The notes below the pieces were generated by a model. The model saw nothing but the letters and a program-made list of their open reading frames with translations, ran no database searches and was not told where the DNA came from. From a virus, in the IMG/VR virus record IMGVR_UViG_3300033149_002985, positions 1 through 64,000 of that record: DNA of 64,000 nucleotides, one strand, 5' to 3'. The position numbers were made by a program, and so were the translations under genes. Positions 34,001-41,561 of this stretch are shown in pieces (position 1 is the stretch's first letter; each line of letters opens with the position of its first letter).

Positions 34001-34628
34001 AAAACAACGAGAACGTGATGATATAATTACTGATAGATTTACATTAAACAATGCTTCTCCAGGAAGTACTGAACAAATTGAATTAGAAGATGGTACTTAT
34101 GAAACTTATTATTTAATTGGGGAAACTCCTTATGAAGAAATAAATGTTAGAAGTGGTAAACTTATTACAAAAAATAAATGGGTAGATAAACCTAATGGGT
34201 TATATAGAGAAAAAGATGCTGGATATGATTTTTTAAATTATGCAAAACAGGTTGCTGACTTAGAATATGATAAATTAAAAAATATTAATGGAGATATTTT
34301 TCCAAAATCTTCAGCAGAGATTGGAATTTTTATAGATGGATACTATTATTATGGACTATCATTGTTGACAAGAATAAATATTGATAATACTACTACTGCA
34401 TCTATTTATAATTCCAATAACGGTTTTCCTGTAAGTGTTAAAGGAATAGAAATCAATTCTTCTACTATGAGAGTAACGCTACGAACAGATAATTCCTTTT
34501 CAGATTTAGAGCTATTAGAAATAGATGAACAAATGCCAGATGAAGATTCAGACGAATTTAATTTTGAAGCGGAATCTGCTTTACAATTTGCAAAATATGA
34601 TCCTGCTAAAAATTCTTTTCCAGAGTAA
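31059..34628 (+). CDS. Tail hub/receptor-binding fusion (DUF2341, discoidin-like, LamG, hub), 1189 aa
   Basis: Residues 1-75 and about 230-262 look like two halves of a DUF2341 domain (TDFPILVKLTSSNFDFS; FYVYYDNT). Between them, about 95-230 resembles a discoidin/F5-8C domain. Residues about 265-480 are LamG-like (GVWHLKE, VDGAQLGATY, GLIDEVRI). From 490 to 720 are short repeats (DDWTILTNPD, DDWSIISNPE; GLDIRFL, GTDIRFL, GMDIRFH). About 745-1189 looks like a baseplate hub (DFHIYINSVEIDDAKLDSIL). It would join the tail tip to host-glycan binding. Confidence 0.75.
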   Translation: MAFKAGWSYRKKLTIDSTKIDSVLTDFPILVKLTSSNFDFSKAESDGIDVCFTTDDGTTLLKFEREDHNIDTQYNVDLTSPSTIVIKDTETGGEEATKAWDNGASSFWGSSTGAFPHYIGVDFGVGNSEIINQYTISARTDGGYIETPYDWKLQGSNTGAWGGEEVDLDIRTSEVFAQSQKRTFNNFSEGQNSTAYRYYRIRITDNQPSATNTKASIAEVELMDISTEGEGFYWVKIPSVSSSIDTEFYVYYDNTGALDGEDSPNVWDSDFKGVWHLKELEGASGGTDYLDSTSNNNDGIGNLEPIRTKAKISYGELFNGTSKKLEIPDSANLELGTSDFTINATISFSTTVGNQAILGRFANSGSYFYFAWESGAIRFRDYGGSIDFWRLWSPSAGVYYDIEVTRNGNDFKIFVDGAQLGATYTSGASLVDRPEDWNIGSFGTNYYFNGLIDEVRITVGTDRGQDYRDANIDSLNDSLLSFGNEEAGETALIPDTIEVADDWTILTNPDLVDLIEDVNINDDWSIISNPESAEILDSVLLSDSWTIESFGTASYATKIISYNPLVFITDTTPMRIVKVDISDRENPTWDVYEISGLSGATDIIYNDLFGLIYVSTADGKILEIDASDFTITTIRDTGDTDDLLQIASLDSFHNIYVGTEDLDGEVIMMDKSEIESLGLDIRFLQEVQTSIGLSINSINGVSIGTDIRFLGENTQTIGMDIRFHPQTNHPFDPQTNNPFPTSGAPAEPIKREDFHIYINSVEIDDAKLDSILIYHTIDNKSTASFILNRKHDQLDFYLDGTPSQITNQNEVKIYIQSVLEFIGNIETIDCQSDTETVKIEAIGDFKQDDRKTVTLSLPTIDEQLHLYHALIHNPVIYTPIIDEDEENPKLAKGIKVNLGKITEQSIYRNIQFDSAPGVVGGNRAEQIMEGTFQPTQNYTYFWGSINADNFFTGQTISVPYVGTSLAGFTTDLWFLNSVAYRKQRERDDIITDRFTLNNASPGSTEQIELEDGTYETYYLIGETPYEEINVRSGKLITKNKWVDKPNGLYREKDAGYDFLNYAKQVADLEYDKLKNINGDIFPKSSAEIGIFIDGYYYYGLSLLTRINIDNTTTASIYNSNNGFPVSVKGIEINSSTMRVTLRTDNSFSDLELLEIDEQMPDEDSDEFNFEAESALQFAKYDPAKNSFPE

Positions 34629-34639
34629 GAGGTCATAAA

Positions 34640-35290
34640 ATGTTTCAGTCTTTTAAAAATAATAAATATAAATTAAATAAATTATGGAATCAAACTACAG
34701 AAAACGAAGTTAATTCTGATAGAATTAATAAAGAAGAAATAAATGTTCATCCAGTTACTATTATTAAAAAAACAAGAGAATTAATTTTAGATTTTGATAC
34801 TATGTATTATGACCTATATGATTTTTTAGGAATAACTTACCAAGGAGGAGGTTCCTCTCCTCAACCCGAATCCGCATATATAGAAGATCGTCCTAATCAT
34901 TGGTATTTTAAATACCCATCTCATAGCTTCAAAGTTCCTCAAGGAGAAAAGCCTGAAGACATTACAGGAACTTCGGCAGAAGATTGGAATTATGTTAAAA
35001 CTATAGGAAGTATTAAACAAACCTATCATTTTGAATTGTTTCCAGATTGGGCTATTCCATATATAAAAATTAAAACTTATATTTATTCTATAGATGATAT
35101 AGGAATTCCTGTCGAGATAGAGGATTTATCTACTTTTCATAGATGGATTAAAAAGGAACCAGGGTATGATTTTGAATTTCATGGATTTTTTACATTACCA
35201 GAAGAACAAGAATTATTGCTTCAAGTAAGTCTAGTTGGATTAAATAAGGGAGTTATGAATGCAATACAAGGAAACCAAATACAAAGTTAA
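34640..35290 (+). CDS. Tail-tip protein, 216 aa
   Basis: A mixed protein whose middle (YFKYPSHSFKVPQGE, TYHFELFPDW) shares style with the next protein (WTFKYPITDFPVPIGQD), suggesting a related domain. It overlaps the next gene by 32 bases. Function unknown beyond the tail context. Confidence 0.55.
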   Translation: MFQSFKNNKYKLNKLWNQTTENEVNSDRINKEEINVHPVTIIKKTRELILDFDTMYYDLYDFLGITYQGGGSSPQPESAYIEDRPNHWYFKYPSHSFKVPQGEKPEDITGTSAEDWNYVKTIGSIKQTYHFELFPDWAIPYIKIKTYIYSIDDIGIPVEIEDLSTFHRWIKKEPGYDFEFHGFFTLPEEQELLLQVSLVGLNKGVMNAIQGNQIQS

Positions 35291-36521
35291 TACAATAAAA
35301 TCAAGACAAAATAATACTGAACAAGTTCTTATTCAGAAAGATCAGAAAAGTTTAGATTCTAGAGATGCTAGAAAAGTTATAAAAAAACCTGTATTGTTAT
35401 ATGATTCTGACTGGATACTTGCAGAAAAAGAAGATATCTCAAGTGCTATATCTCAAGAAGAAGGTACTCTTTTACCTGAACGAGCTCTTTATGATTTTGA
35501 AACTACTTTAAATGTACCAGAGAAATTTCTCCAAGATTTAAAAATAGAAGTATTAACTAGATCAGAACCAGAAGCCAATATACAAGGAGTATTTCCTTAT
35601 ATTGGTAGTGCCAAAAGAGAACTATCTTTTCAATTATATGATTGGCATGGTATTACATATACCAATACTATTGTTATTTGGTTATTTGAAACTTATTGGG
35701 AAAATGGTATTTTAATTATTACAGATATTTTAAGTCCTCAATATTTTGGATGTTTGGAACCTCCTCAACCAGTAGATGCCTATGATTTTGAGTATACTAT
35801 TAATTATTACGGAGAAGAATATGATGAACATTATGTATGGACTTTTAAATATCCTATTACAGATTTTCCAGTTCCAATAGGACAAGATCCAACATATCAT
35901 CTTCCTGTTGCAGAAGAATATGTGTATCCAAATGTATTAGAATATACTAGATGTGGTGATCCTGCTCCAGATAGTTATTGGACACAAGGCGCAACTAAAC
36001 AATTTTATGAAGTTGTTGCTATTTATGGATTACAAGAAGCTAAAGATCTTTTAAATGAATCTTATAATAATATTACTTATTCTGACGAATCTGATAGTTT
36101 TAAAGGAGAAGTTCCAAATAAAGAATCTCTCCCATTAACTGGAAATGAAAGAGGAGATTATTATATTTCTACAGATATTTCTGTTTATTATGTTTGGTCT
36201 ATTGATGAACCAGATGGAACGATAGATGATTGGGTATCTGCTGGTGCATCTATTTATAAAGCTTATGAGACAATTTTTACACCTGAAGTTGCTACTTCTA
36301 ATCAAATTAAAAAAATTACAAAGTTGTCTGGAACTAGTGCAATTTTAAATGTTTCTGGAGATGTTTTACTTATCTCTCCTGCGAATACAGAAACTATATA
36401 TTCTGATCCTTTATTTCCTACTTATCAAGCAACAACTGGAGGAGATGTAGAAATTCGTTTAAAAGTTTATATCGATAATCCAAATTATTTTACAGAAACA
36501 AAAGGTTATAGTCGTGTCTAA
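35259..36521 (+). CDS. Tail fibre-like protein, 420 aa
   Basis: Residues about 280-340 (FKGEVPNKESLPLTGNERGD, YYVWSI) form a short module widespread in phage fibres and surface proteins, with DLP/SLP, GD-Y and YVW marks. The N-terminal half repeats the FKYP-FPVP pattern of the preceding protein. It probably belongs to a tip fibre. Confidence 0.6.
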   Translation: MQYKETKYKVNTIKSRQNNTEQVLIQKDQKSLDSRDARKVIKKPVLLYDSDWILAEKEDISSAISQEEGTLLPERALYDFETTLNVPEKFLQDLKIEVLTRSEPEANIQGVFPYIGSAKRELSFQLYDWHGITYTNTIVIWLFETYWENGILIITDILSPQYFGCLEPPQPVDAYDFEYTINYYGEEYDEHYVWTFKYPITDFPVPIGQDPTYHLPVAEEYVYPNVLEYTRCGDPAPDSYWTQGATKQFYEVVAIYGLQEAKDLLNESYNNITYSDESDSFKGEVPNKESLPLTGNERGDYYISTDISVYYVWSIDEPDGTIDDWVSAGASIYKAYETIFTPEVATSNQIKKITKLSGTSAILNVSGDVLLISPANTETIYSDPLFPTYQATTGGDVEIRLKVYIDNPNYFTETKGYSRV

Positions 36522-37032
36522 TCCTATTTATAAATATATTATTAAACGTCTTTGGGAACAAGATGAAGCTAATAGGCTAGAAACTTTATCTACAAATGAT
36601 ATTGCTGTAAAGAATGTAGAATTGCGAAAACAAGCTCAAGTTTTACTTTCTGTATTTAAAAAACTTAGAGATCTTTCTTCTGATTGGGAATATATGGATA
36701 GTTTAATTGTAAATGAAGAAACAAAATATTTATATAAACAATGGGAGATAGAGATTGTCTCGGTAAGTTTTGTTCAATTAGAATATGTTACCCATATATT
36801 ATTACCACTTATAAGTTATAATATTATATATGATGAACCTATTACCAATGATTTAGATTTTTATAACACTGGATTGGAATTAAAAAATAATTTCTTTTAT
36901 GATATGAAAGGAGAAACTTTGATATTAAAAGCTTCTGTTTTGATAGAAAAGGTATATGGAACTGAGGAATTAGTAGTTCCACAAGTAAAACTATTAGTTG
37001 ATATTGATAGTTCTTTTTTAGAATTACATTAA
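36514..37032 (+). CDS. Last gene of the late operon, 172 aa, unknown
   Basis: Helical N-terminus (IIKRLWEQDEANRLETL) then strands. Overlaps the previous gene by eight bases and converges with the minus-strand operon, overlapping its last gene by four bases. No family is recognised; tail context only. Confidence 0.55.
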   Translation: MSNPIYKYIIKRLWEQDEANRLETLSTNDIAVKNVELRKQAQVLLSVFKKLRDLSSDWEYMDSLIVNEETKYLYKQWEIEIVSVSFVQLEYVTHILLPLISYNIIYDEPITNDLDFYNTGLELKNNFFYDMKGETLILKASVLIEKVYGTEELVVPQVKLLVDIDSSFLELH

Positions 37033-37430
37033 TTTTTAGGTTTCATTTTAGGAGTAATATTTTTATCCCATTTTCCCTTATGCCAACTTCCGTCTTTCTG
37101 TCCTTGATTTTCCTCGCCATAGTTTACTAGTTTAGTATAAACTTTTCCTTCCTGAAAATCATAAACAGTCTGATATACGTTATTTTTCCATTTTCCCATA
37201 ATAATGACATAAGGAATAGTTTTAAACCCTATATTTACCCCATCAACCCTGGCTACAATGTGCCCATATGCTTCAAATCCTTCTAATACGAGGACTTTTT
37301 TAGTTAAACTATACTCAATCCTAATAATTGGTTTATCAGGCATTTTATCCCATTTACTGTCTGAATAATGTCCTCCTTGCCACTCTGTTCCATCTTCAAA
37401 AAATACTAAATATGAAGTGTTATTTAACAT
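37029..37430 (-). CDS. Hypothetical phage protein, 133 aa
   Basis: The N-terminus YLVFFEDGTEWQGGHYSDSK and the following IIRIEYSL segment are recalled from phage proteins of unknown function. It is beta-rich and ends Lys-rich. It is the last gene of the leftward operon and faces the late operon with no terminator between. Confidence 0.65.
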   Translation of the reverse strand: MLNNTSYLVFFEDGTEWQGGHYSDSKWDKMPDKPIIRIEYSLTKKVLVLEGFEAYGHIVARVDGVNIGFKTIPYVIIMGKWKNNVYQTVYDFQEGKVYTKLVNYGEENQGQKDGSWHKGKWDKNITPKMKPKN

Positions 37431-37617
37431 AATTTTCCTTTTTTATAGAATAATAAATATGTCCTAATTTTTCAAATTGAGTATCTGAAATTCCAAGATG
37501 AAAATCTTCATCCAGAATAGATCGAATTTTGTTAAAGGTATCTAATCCGTTTGGATTTATATCTAATTTGAGTTTATGTAACAATCTAGCTATTTTTAAA
37601 TGTCTTTCTAATTTCAT
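37420..37617 (-). CDS. Hypothetical helical protein, 65 aa
   Basis: MKLERHLKIARLLHKLKLDIN and two further helices; no motif. It starts after AAAGGATAAT and overlaps the next gene by 11 bases. Confidence 0.55.
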   Translation of the reverse strand: MKLERHLKIARLLHKLKLDINPNGLDTFNKIRSILDEDFHLGISDTQFEKLGHIYYSIKKENYVK

Positions 37618-37631
37618 ATTATCCTTTCCTA

Positions 37632-37701
37632 CTAGCCTTCGGCTAGGGGGGCTCTGCCCCCTTGGTTAACCCCCGTTCTTAGGGAGCGAAGCTCCTTTTT
37701 T
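37632..37701 (+). terminator. Three tandem triloop hairpins ending in a terminator
   Basis: CTAGCC-TTC-GGCTAG (37632-37646), GGGGGC-TCT-GCCCCC (37647-37661) and GGAGC-GAA-GCTCC (37683-37695) are perfect stems. The last is followed by six T on the + strand. It can end late transcription running past 37032. On the minus strand it has no T run. Confidence 0.7.
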
Positions 37702-37963
37702 AAATATCCCTAAATTCTTGAGTTTCTATACAATAAATTTTTTTAGCTTTTTTCCCATATGGAGTTTCATCATATCTATCTTTAATATATTTTTGTCTCT
37801 TACGACTATAATAAGAAGTATAATGTAAATATTCCCATTCTACAACAATCCATGTCTTATTTGCGTATTTTTCAAGATGTTCTTGTGCCAGTTGTCTGGC
37901 GACTTTATAAACTTCTTCTGTTATGCCCATTTCTTTTAATTGATCTTCACTTAGTTTAATCAT
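37700..37963 (-). CDS. Hypothetical protein, 87 aa
   Basis: A helical start (LKEMGITEEVYKVARQLAQE) and a basic, aromatic middle (HYTSYYSRKRQKYIKDRY). AAAGGAGGTATTAA precedes the ATG. No family is recognised. Confidence 0.65.
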   Translation of the reverse strand: MIKLSEDQLKEMGITEEVYKVARQLAQEHLEKYANKTWIVVEWEYLHYTSYYSRKRQKYIKDRYDETPYGKKAKKIYCIETQEFRDI

Positions 37964-38090
37964 TTAATACCTCCTTTAATGTGCCGTATTTAGCCCCTGT
38001 GGGACGTTTATGGCTTTTGCCACCATCTTCCCTTAATATGGGCGAAATCGCCTGTTTTCGGTCATGGATAAAACTGTGAAATAACAGCAT
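37956..38090 (-). CDS. Possible small basic protein, 44 aa
   Basis: The frame MLLFHSFIHDRKQAISPIL...KEVLND lies between two genes, overlapping the upstream one by 29 bases and the next start by eight. It explains an otherwise empty 100-base gap and contains the next gene's ribosome binding site. Its own site is weak. Confidence 0.45.
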   Translation of the reverse strand: MLLFHSFIHDRKQAISPILREDGGKSHKRPTGAKYGTLKEVLND

Positions 38091-38259
38091 TATGATGTAT
38101 TCCATATTTGGTTATTAAAGCGTTAAAATCCCTCTCCTTATAAATGGGAGGAAGTTTTGATGCTGTTCTTCTTAAATTTTCTGCCTTCATAGCTTCCATT
38201 TCAATTAGAGCACAGGCTACTTGAGCGTTTACATATGCGACGGTTTGTTCATCTGTCAT
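38062..38259 (-). CDS. Hypothetical protein, 65 aa
   Basis: MTDEQTVAYVNAQVACALIE is a helix, and the C-terminal part (YKERDFNALITKYGIHHNAV) is a second helical region. The start overlaps the previous stop. No family is recognised. Confidence 0.6.
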   Translation of the reverse strand: MTDEQTVAYVNAQVACALIEMEAMKAENLRRTASKLPPIYKERDFNALITKYGIHHNAVISQFYP

Positions 38260-38495
38260 TTTTTCCTCTCTTTTTTTAAGTCATCTAAAAAAGCTGAAAT
38301 ATCATTTAAACATTCATTATTCCAAATTGTTCCCGTTTCTGGAAAGAAGGTATATTGTCTCCATCTTGGAAACCATTTAATAATGGCTAAACGATCCCCA
38401 TGTAATTTAGAGTATACAGCGTAAACTTGCGTTTTTGGTTTGTTTTCTATTATTTTAAATGTAAGATATTTAGAGTCCATATTTAATTTATCCAT
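38256..38495 (-). CDS. Phage protein of unknown function, 79 aa
   Basis: SKYLTFKIIE, KTQVYAVYSK, LAIIKWFPRWRQYTFFPE and IWNNECLNDISAFL form a pattern remembered from many phage and prophage hypothetical proteins. It looks like a small beta sheet with a helix. Function unknown. Confidence 0.75.
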   Translation of the reverse strand: MDKLNMDSKYLTFKIIENKPKTQVYAVYSKLHGDRLAIIKWFPRWRQYTFFPETGTIWNNECLNDISAFLDDLKKERKK

Positions 38496-38787
38496 TAAAT
38501 TTATGAATTAGACAAACTTTTCTTCCACCCATTGTTCCACAAAGACATCTTTCTCTTTGTTCTTTGAGTTCATATTCTTTAATAATTTCTGCAACTTTAT
38601 CAGGATCAATTTCGTTTAAATAATCAAAAACTGCTCTTTCCAATGGATTGCTTTTTATTTCTTGTATTTCCCACCAGGCATTCATAATTTCTAAACCTTC
38701 ATTATAAACTTTATCTTCTTGGCTTTGTTGGAATCCATCGAAATGAGTCGAAGGATCATGGATTCTTTTCTTCGGTTTTTCAATCAT
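38488..38787 (-). CDS. Hypothetical acidic protein with Cys end, 99 aa
   Basis: Helical and acidic (FDYLNEIDPDKVAEIIKEYE), ending in CLCGTMGGRKVCLIHKF, with three Cys and a His that could bind zinc. GGAGATTGTATTA precedes the ATG. No family is recognised. Confidence 0.6.
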   Translation of the reverse strand: MIEKPKKRIHDPSTHFDGFQQSQEDKVYNEGLEIMNAWWEIQEIKSNPLERAVFDYLNEIDPDKVAEIIKEYELKEQRERCLCGTMGGRKVCLIHKFNG

Positions 38788-38800
38788 TAATACAATCTCC

Positions 38801-38971
38801 TTATCTTTGTATCGTCCAATAACTTATTCCAGTACAAACTATTCCAATGGAACCCATGATTTTTCCTATTAAAGGAAAGGTTGTCCATGCGCCTATGAGT
38901 CCTACAGTCATGAGAACAAACCCTGCTATCAATAAATATAAGAATATAGTAAAATAAGTTAAGATTGTCAT
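38801..38971 (-). CDS. Small membrane protein, 56 aa
   Basis: MTILTYFTIFLYLLIAGFVL and MGSIGIVCTGISYW are two membrane segments joined by a short Gly/Trp loop. The ATG overlaps the upstream stop (TAATG). No family is recognised. Confidence 0.6.
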   Translation of the reverse strand: MTILTYFTIFLYLLIAGFVLMTVGLIGAWTTFPLIGKIMGSIGIVCTGISYWTIQR

Positions 38972-39120
38972 TATTTATCTTCTCTAATTAATTTTGCAAT
39001 CGTTTTCCAATAATTTATTTTCTTTTTAAGTATAGGTGCAATTTTTATGGTTTTTCCATCTCGTATCACAAATCCAGCACATAAATAAGAAGTAGTTACT
39101 TGATATAACCCATCTTTCAT
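38971..39120 (-). CDS. Small phage protein, 49 aa
   Basis: GLYQVTTSYLCAGFVIRDGK and IAPILKKKINYW match a short phage family seen in many genomes, of unknown role. An AGGATAAT site precedes the ATG. Confidence 0.7.
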   Translation of the reverse strand: MKDGLYQVTTSYLCAGFVIRDGKTIKIAPILKKKINYWKTIAKLIREDK

Positions 39121-39122
39121 TA

Positions 39123-39344
39123 TTATCCTTTTTGATTTTTAACTTGAATATAAAGTTTTTTATGTTTTAATGCATCATCAGCCATACTTTTTAATTCATC
39201 AACCAAGCCTTTCATTTGTTTTGCAGATTTTGGATTATAACAATCATAATTCCAAGCTACTGCTGAAATATTAAATAATACATCTCTATAATATTTTGCG
39301 GAACCAGGTTTGTAAAGATTACATTTCGTCATTTTCTTAGTCAT
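39123..39344 (-). CDS. Hypothetical protein, 73 aa
   Basis: The ATG preceded by AAAAGGAGAAGT is used; the longer frame to 39413 lacks such a site and overlaps the lipoprotein. Product MTKKMTKCNLYKPGSAKYYRD, then helical. No family is recognised. Confidence 0.6.
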   Translation of the reverse strand: MTKKMTKCNLYKPGSAKYYRDVLFNISAVAWNYDCYNPKSAKQMKGLVDELKSMADDALKHKKLYIQVKNQKG

Positions 39345-39528
39345 ACTTCTCCTTTTGTAACTCTTCATATATAGACCAAAATATGGAAGTTCGTTTATAA
39401 AGATCATTATCATATTTTTGGTAAAATTTAATTCTATTATACATATAATTAGTTAAAGTTTGTGTCTTATTACATCCCATACAAAGACATAAAATAACAA
39501 TTAAGATTAAATATGATATTTTATTCAT
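39337..39528 (-). CDS. Small lipoprotein, 63 aa
   Basis: MNKISYLILIVILCLCMGCN is a signal peptide with lipobox L-C-M-G-C, so Cys19 would carry the lipid after export. The mature part is only 45 residues, charged and aromatic. Phage lipoproteins of this size often block superinfection by binding the receptor or the incoming tape measure; that role is inferred. Confidence 0.7.
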   Translation of the reverse strand: MNKISYLILIVILCLCMGCNKTQTLTNYMYNRIKFYQKYDNDLYKRTSIFWSIYEELQKEKYD

Positions 39529-40025
39529 TTTTCATCTCTCATATAAACATTTAAAATTTTTCGATAAACAAGCATATTGGGTAAGTAATGATCAAAATAA
39601 TATTGATCTGTTTTATTATAAATTAAAGATAAAGCTCCTGCTACTCCTGCACTTCTTGAAATACCTGCTTCACAATGAACAACAATTAAATCAACTTCCC
39701 ATTCATATGTTTGAACAAATTCTAAAATATCTTTCGCTTGTTTTTCAGTAAACAGTTTAACTTCAAATTGATCAGTACAAGCATAACAATGACCATTATT
39801 AATATTAATATATTCTTGTCTAATACCTGTTCCATTACAATCCTTACAGTCTTTTCTATTAACTAAAGATTTAGCAATATCATGAAATTGAAGAGAAAGA
39901 ATATCTAAATAAGTCTTACTTGGTTTTACTTTTTCAGAATTAGGATCTGTAATAGATATTACTATATAAGGTTCGTCACTTATAAATTTTTCGAAGGATT
40001 CTCTGCTTAATACCTTGATTTTCAT
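39525..40025 (-). CDS. Dual-specificity/tyrosine phosphatase-like protein with zinc insert, 166 aa
   Basis: LIVVHCEAGISRSAGVAGAL carries the CX5R phosphate loop (HCEAGISRS) of cysteine-based phosphatases. Upstream, CKDCNGTG and CYAC form a zinc site like a DnaJ repeat. The usual general-acid Asp loop is not obvious; acidic residues lie just before the insert. It could act on protein, lipid or RNA 5' phosphates. Confidence 0.8.
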   Translation of the reverse strand: MKIKVLSRESFEKFISDEPYIVISITDPNSEKVKPSKTYLDILSLQFHDIAKSLVNRKDCKDCNGTGIRQEYININNGHCYACTDQFEVKLFTEKQAKDILEFVQTYEWEVDLIVVHCEAGISRSAGVAGALSLIYNKTDQYYFDHYLPNMLVYRKILNVYMRDEK

Positions 40026-40032
40026 GATTTCT

Positions 40033-40185
40033 TTACCAATCTATTTGAATACAAAAATTTAAGATAGTTAATGATATTCCACAAAAAACCGTATCCAAAC
40101 TCCATTCAATTTGAAAAAGAATGAAAGTTCCTGATGTGATACCATCAATAATGTTTGTCCAACCTTGGTAAAATGAAATACGCAT
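40033..40185 (-). CDS. Small membrane-like protein, 50 aa
   Basis: MRISFYQGWTNIIDGITSGT, then hydrophobic FCGISLTILNFCIQIDW. No family. It fills a 160-base gap and has start and stop placed like its neighbours. Confidence 0.5.
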   Translation of the reverse strand: MRISFYQGWTNIIDGITSGTFILFQIEWSLDTVFCGISLTILNFCIQIDW

Positions 40186-40188
40186 TAT

Positions 40189-40452
40189 TTATTTTTCCTT
40201 TTCATATTCCTTAACTAATTTAATTAAAATATCTCCATGACAGAGTTTCGGAGCACACCAACATCCAAGTACCTTTCCTTTTAATTCATGTAAATCTTTT
40301 AAAAGATTTGGATTATTTCTAATCCATTGTTCATATTTTTTGATAACATCTACTCTTGTACCATCTTTGCCAATAGAAAAAGGATTTCCCCATTTATTTG
40401 GGCGACCAATATAAATATCATATGACTCTTTTTTACAATGAACTATTTTCAT
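40189..40452 (-). CDS. DUF4326 family protein, 87 aa
   Basis: IYIGRPNKWGNPF and GKVLGCWCAPKLCHGDIL are the marks of DUF4326, a small family in phages and bacteria. Two Cys in CWC and another in CHGD may bind metal or nucleic acid. Function unproven. Confidence 0.85.
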   Translation of the reverse strand: MKIVHCKKESYDIYIGRPNKWGNPFSIGKDGTRVDVIKKYEQWIRNNPNLLKDLHELKGKVLGCWCAPKLCHGDILIKLVKEYEKEK

Positions 40453-40455
40453 AAT

Positions 40456-40716
40456 TTATATTCTTTGTGTCAAAGCACGATTATTAGCAACCTTGAAAGC
40501 TTTACTATTTTTCGGATTTTTACGTACTTTAGATACAGCAGAGGATACTCTTTTATTTATTCTTCTTGCTTTGAATTGAATAAATGCTCTCCCAATTGAA
40601 TCTTTAATTAATCTAAAATCTAAAGCATGAACTAATCCACAATCACAGCACTTCATATAATAATTTTTTCGCCTTGGTTGTATCCATTCACCATCTTTTA
40701 CGTTATGATATCTCAT
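40456..40716 (-). CDS. Basic zinc-binding phage protein, 86 aa
   Basis: MRYHNVKDGEWIQPRRKNYY, then CCDCGLVHALDFRL, are recalled from a common phage hypothetical family. The C-terminal half is Lys/Arg-rich. It may bind nucleic acid. Confidence 0.7.
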   Translation of the reverse strand: MRYHNVKDGEWIQPRRKNYYMKCCDCGLVHALDFRLIKDSIGRAFIQFKARRINKRVSSAVSKVRKNPKNSKAFKVANNRALTQRI

Positions 40717-40739
40717 TTATTATTCCTTTGCAAAAGAAA

Positions 40740-40759
40740 AGGGAGACTAATGTCTCCCT
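40740..40759 (-). terminator. Intrinsic terminator inside the leftward operon
   Basis: On the minus strand AGGGAGAC pairs with GTCTCCCT around ATTA and is followed by TTTCTTTT. It lies after the gene at 40773. No promoter is seen just downstream, so it must be leaky or conditional. Confidence 0.7.
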
Positions 40760-40772
40760 AAATCTTTATTCT

Positions 40773-41051
40773 TTAACTGTTTTCATCTTTTTTATCATCA
40801 GGCGGTGGTGTATTTTCAGGGGCCTTGTCTTCTTTTGGTGCAAGTTTATCTAGTAATGCCTTTAACGCTTGAAAAGCTCCTACTTTTTTGAGAAGTTCTT
40901 CATCTACGTTTCGAAGTTGTGCGCCTAATTGTTGTTTCTGTTGAACAAGACCTTTATATTGAATATTTAAATCCTGTATTTCTTTTTCAATTGTTTGTCT
41001 TTCACTGGAAGTCTCTTTTCCAAGATCCTTATTTTTCTCATCTTTGTCCAC
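40773..41051 (-). CDS. Coiled-coil protein with acidic Pro-rich tail, 92 aa
   Basis: Residues 15-70 are heptad-like (IEKEIQDLNIQYKGLVQQKQ). The tail (APENTPPPDDKKDENS) is disordered. Followed by a terminator hairpin, which fits an abundant product. Function unknown. Confidence 0.65.
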   Translation of the reverse strand: MDKDEKNKDLGKETSSERQTIEKEIQDLNIQYKGLVQQKQQLGAQLRNVDEELLKKVGAFQALKALLDKLAPKEDKAPENTPPPDDKKDENS

Positions 41052-41067
41052 GTAATCACCTTCCTTT

Positions 41068-41559
41068 CTATTTAATATTATCTATCCAATTTTCATCATT
41101 CCAAATTTTATTGAATTCCTCTTTCATCACAAACGCTAGCCAGAGTTGTTCCATTGACCATCCAAATTTCCAAAAGTCAATATTTTTATTTAACCATAAT
41201 GAAAAATATGTTGCTAATCCTGCCTTATCTCTATGTTTTGGTAACTCAATCATCTTCTGCAATCGGTCTTGTCGAGGAAGCCAAATATAAGATAAGTATT
41301 CTGGAGTTCTTTCATTATAAAAAGCATGAAAAGTACATGTATCTGCATCTCTTACTAATTTAGCATAAGGCTCATAAACATTTGTTAAATCCCTTTTATT
41401 TATCGAATCCATATCATAATCATGAATATGATAAATAGTCGAATGATCTCCACAAGCATTACAAGCACAAAAATATCTATCGCCAATAGCAGGTTTATGA
41501 AGTCTTTGTATTTCAATAGCTTTTCTACATTGTAAAATATATTCTTTTAAGTTATTCAT
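41068..41559 (-). CDS. Phage protein of unknown function, 163 aa
   Basis: The start (ILQCRKAIEIQRL), a CNACG pair and the segment IWLPRQDRLQKMIELP are recalled from phage hypothetical proteins. No catalytic motif is evident. Confidence 0.65.
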   Translation of the reverse strand: MNNLKEYILQCRKAIEIQRLHKPAIGDRYFCACNACGDHSTIYHIHDYDMDSINKRDLTNVYEPYAKLVRDADTCTFHAFYNERTPEYLSYIWLPRQDRLQKMIELPKHRDKAGLATYFSLWLNKNIDFWKFGWSMEQLWLAFVMKEEFNKIWNDENWIDNIK

Positions 41560-41561
41560 TA

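Noticed and set aside
37632-37701. CRISPR or larger repeat array
   Set aside because: Only three different hairpins, no repeated spacer pattern; no CRISPR array is seen anywhere.
40919-41290. 123-codon + strand frame
   Set aside because: Antisense of two leftward genes with overlapping starts and ribosome sites; protein looks random.
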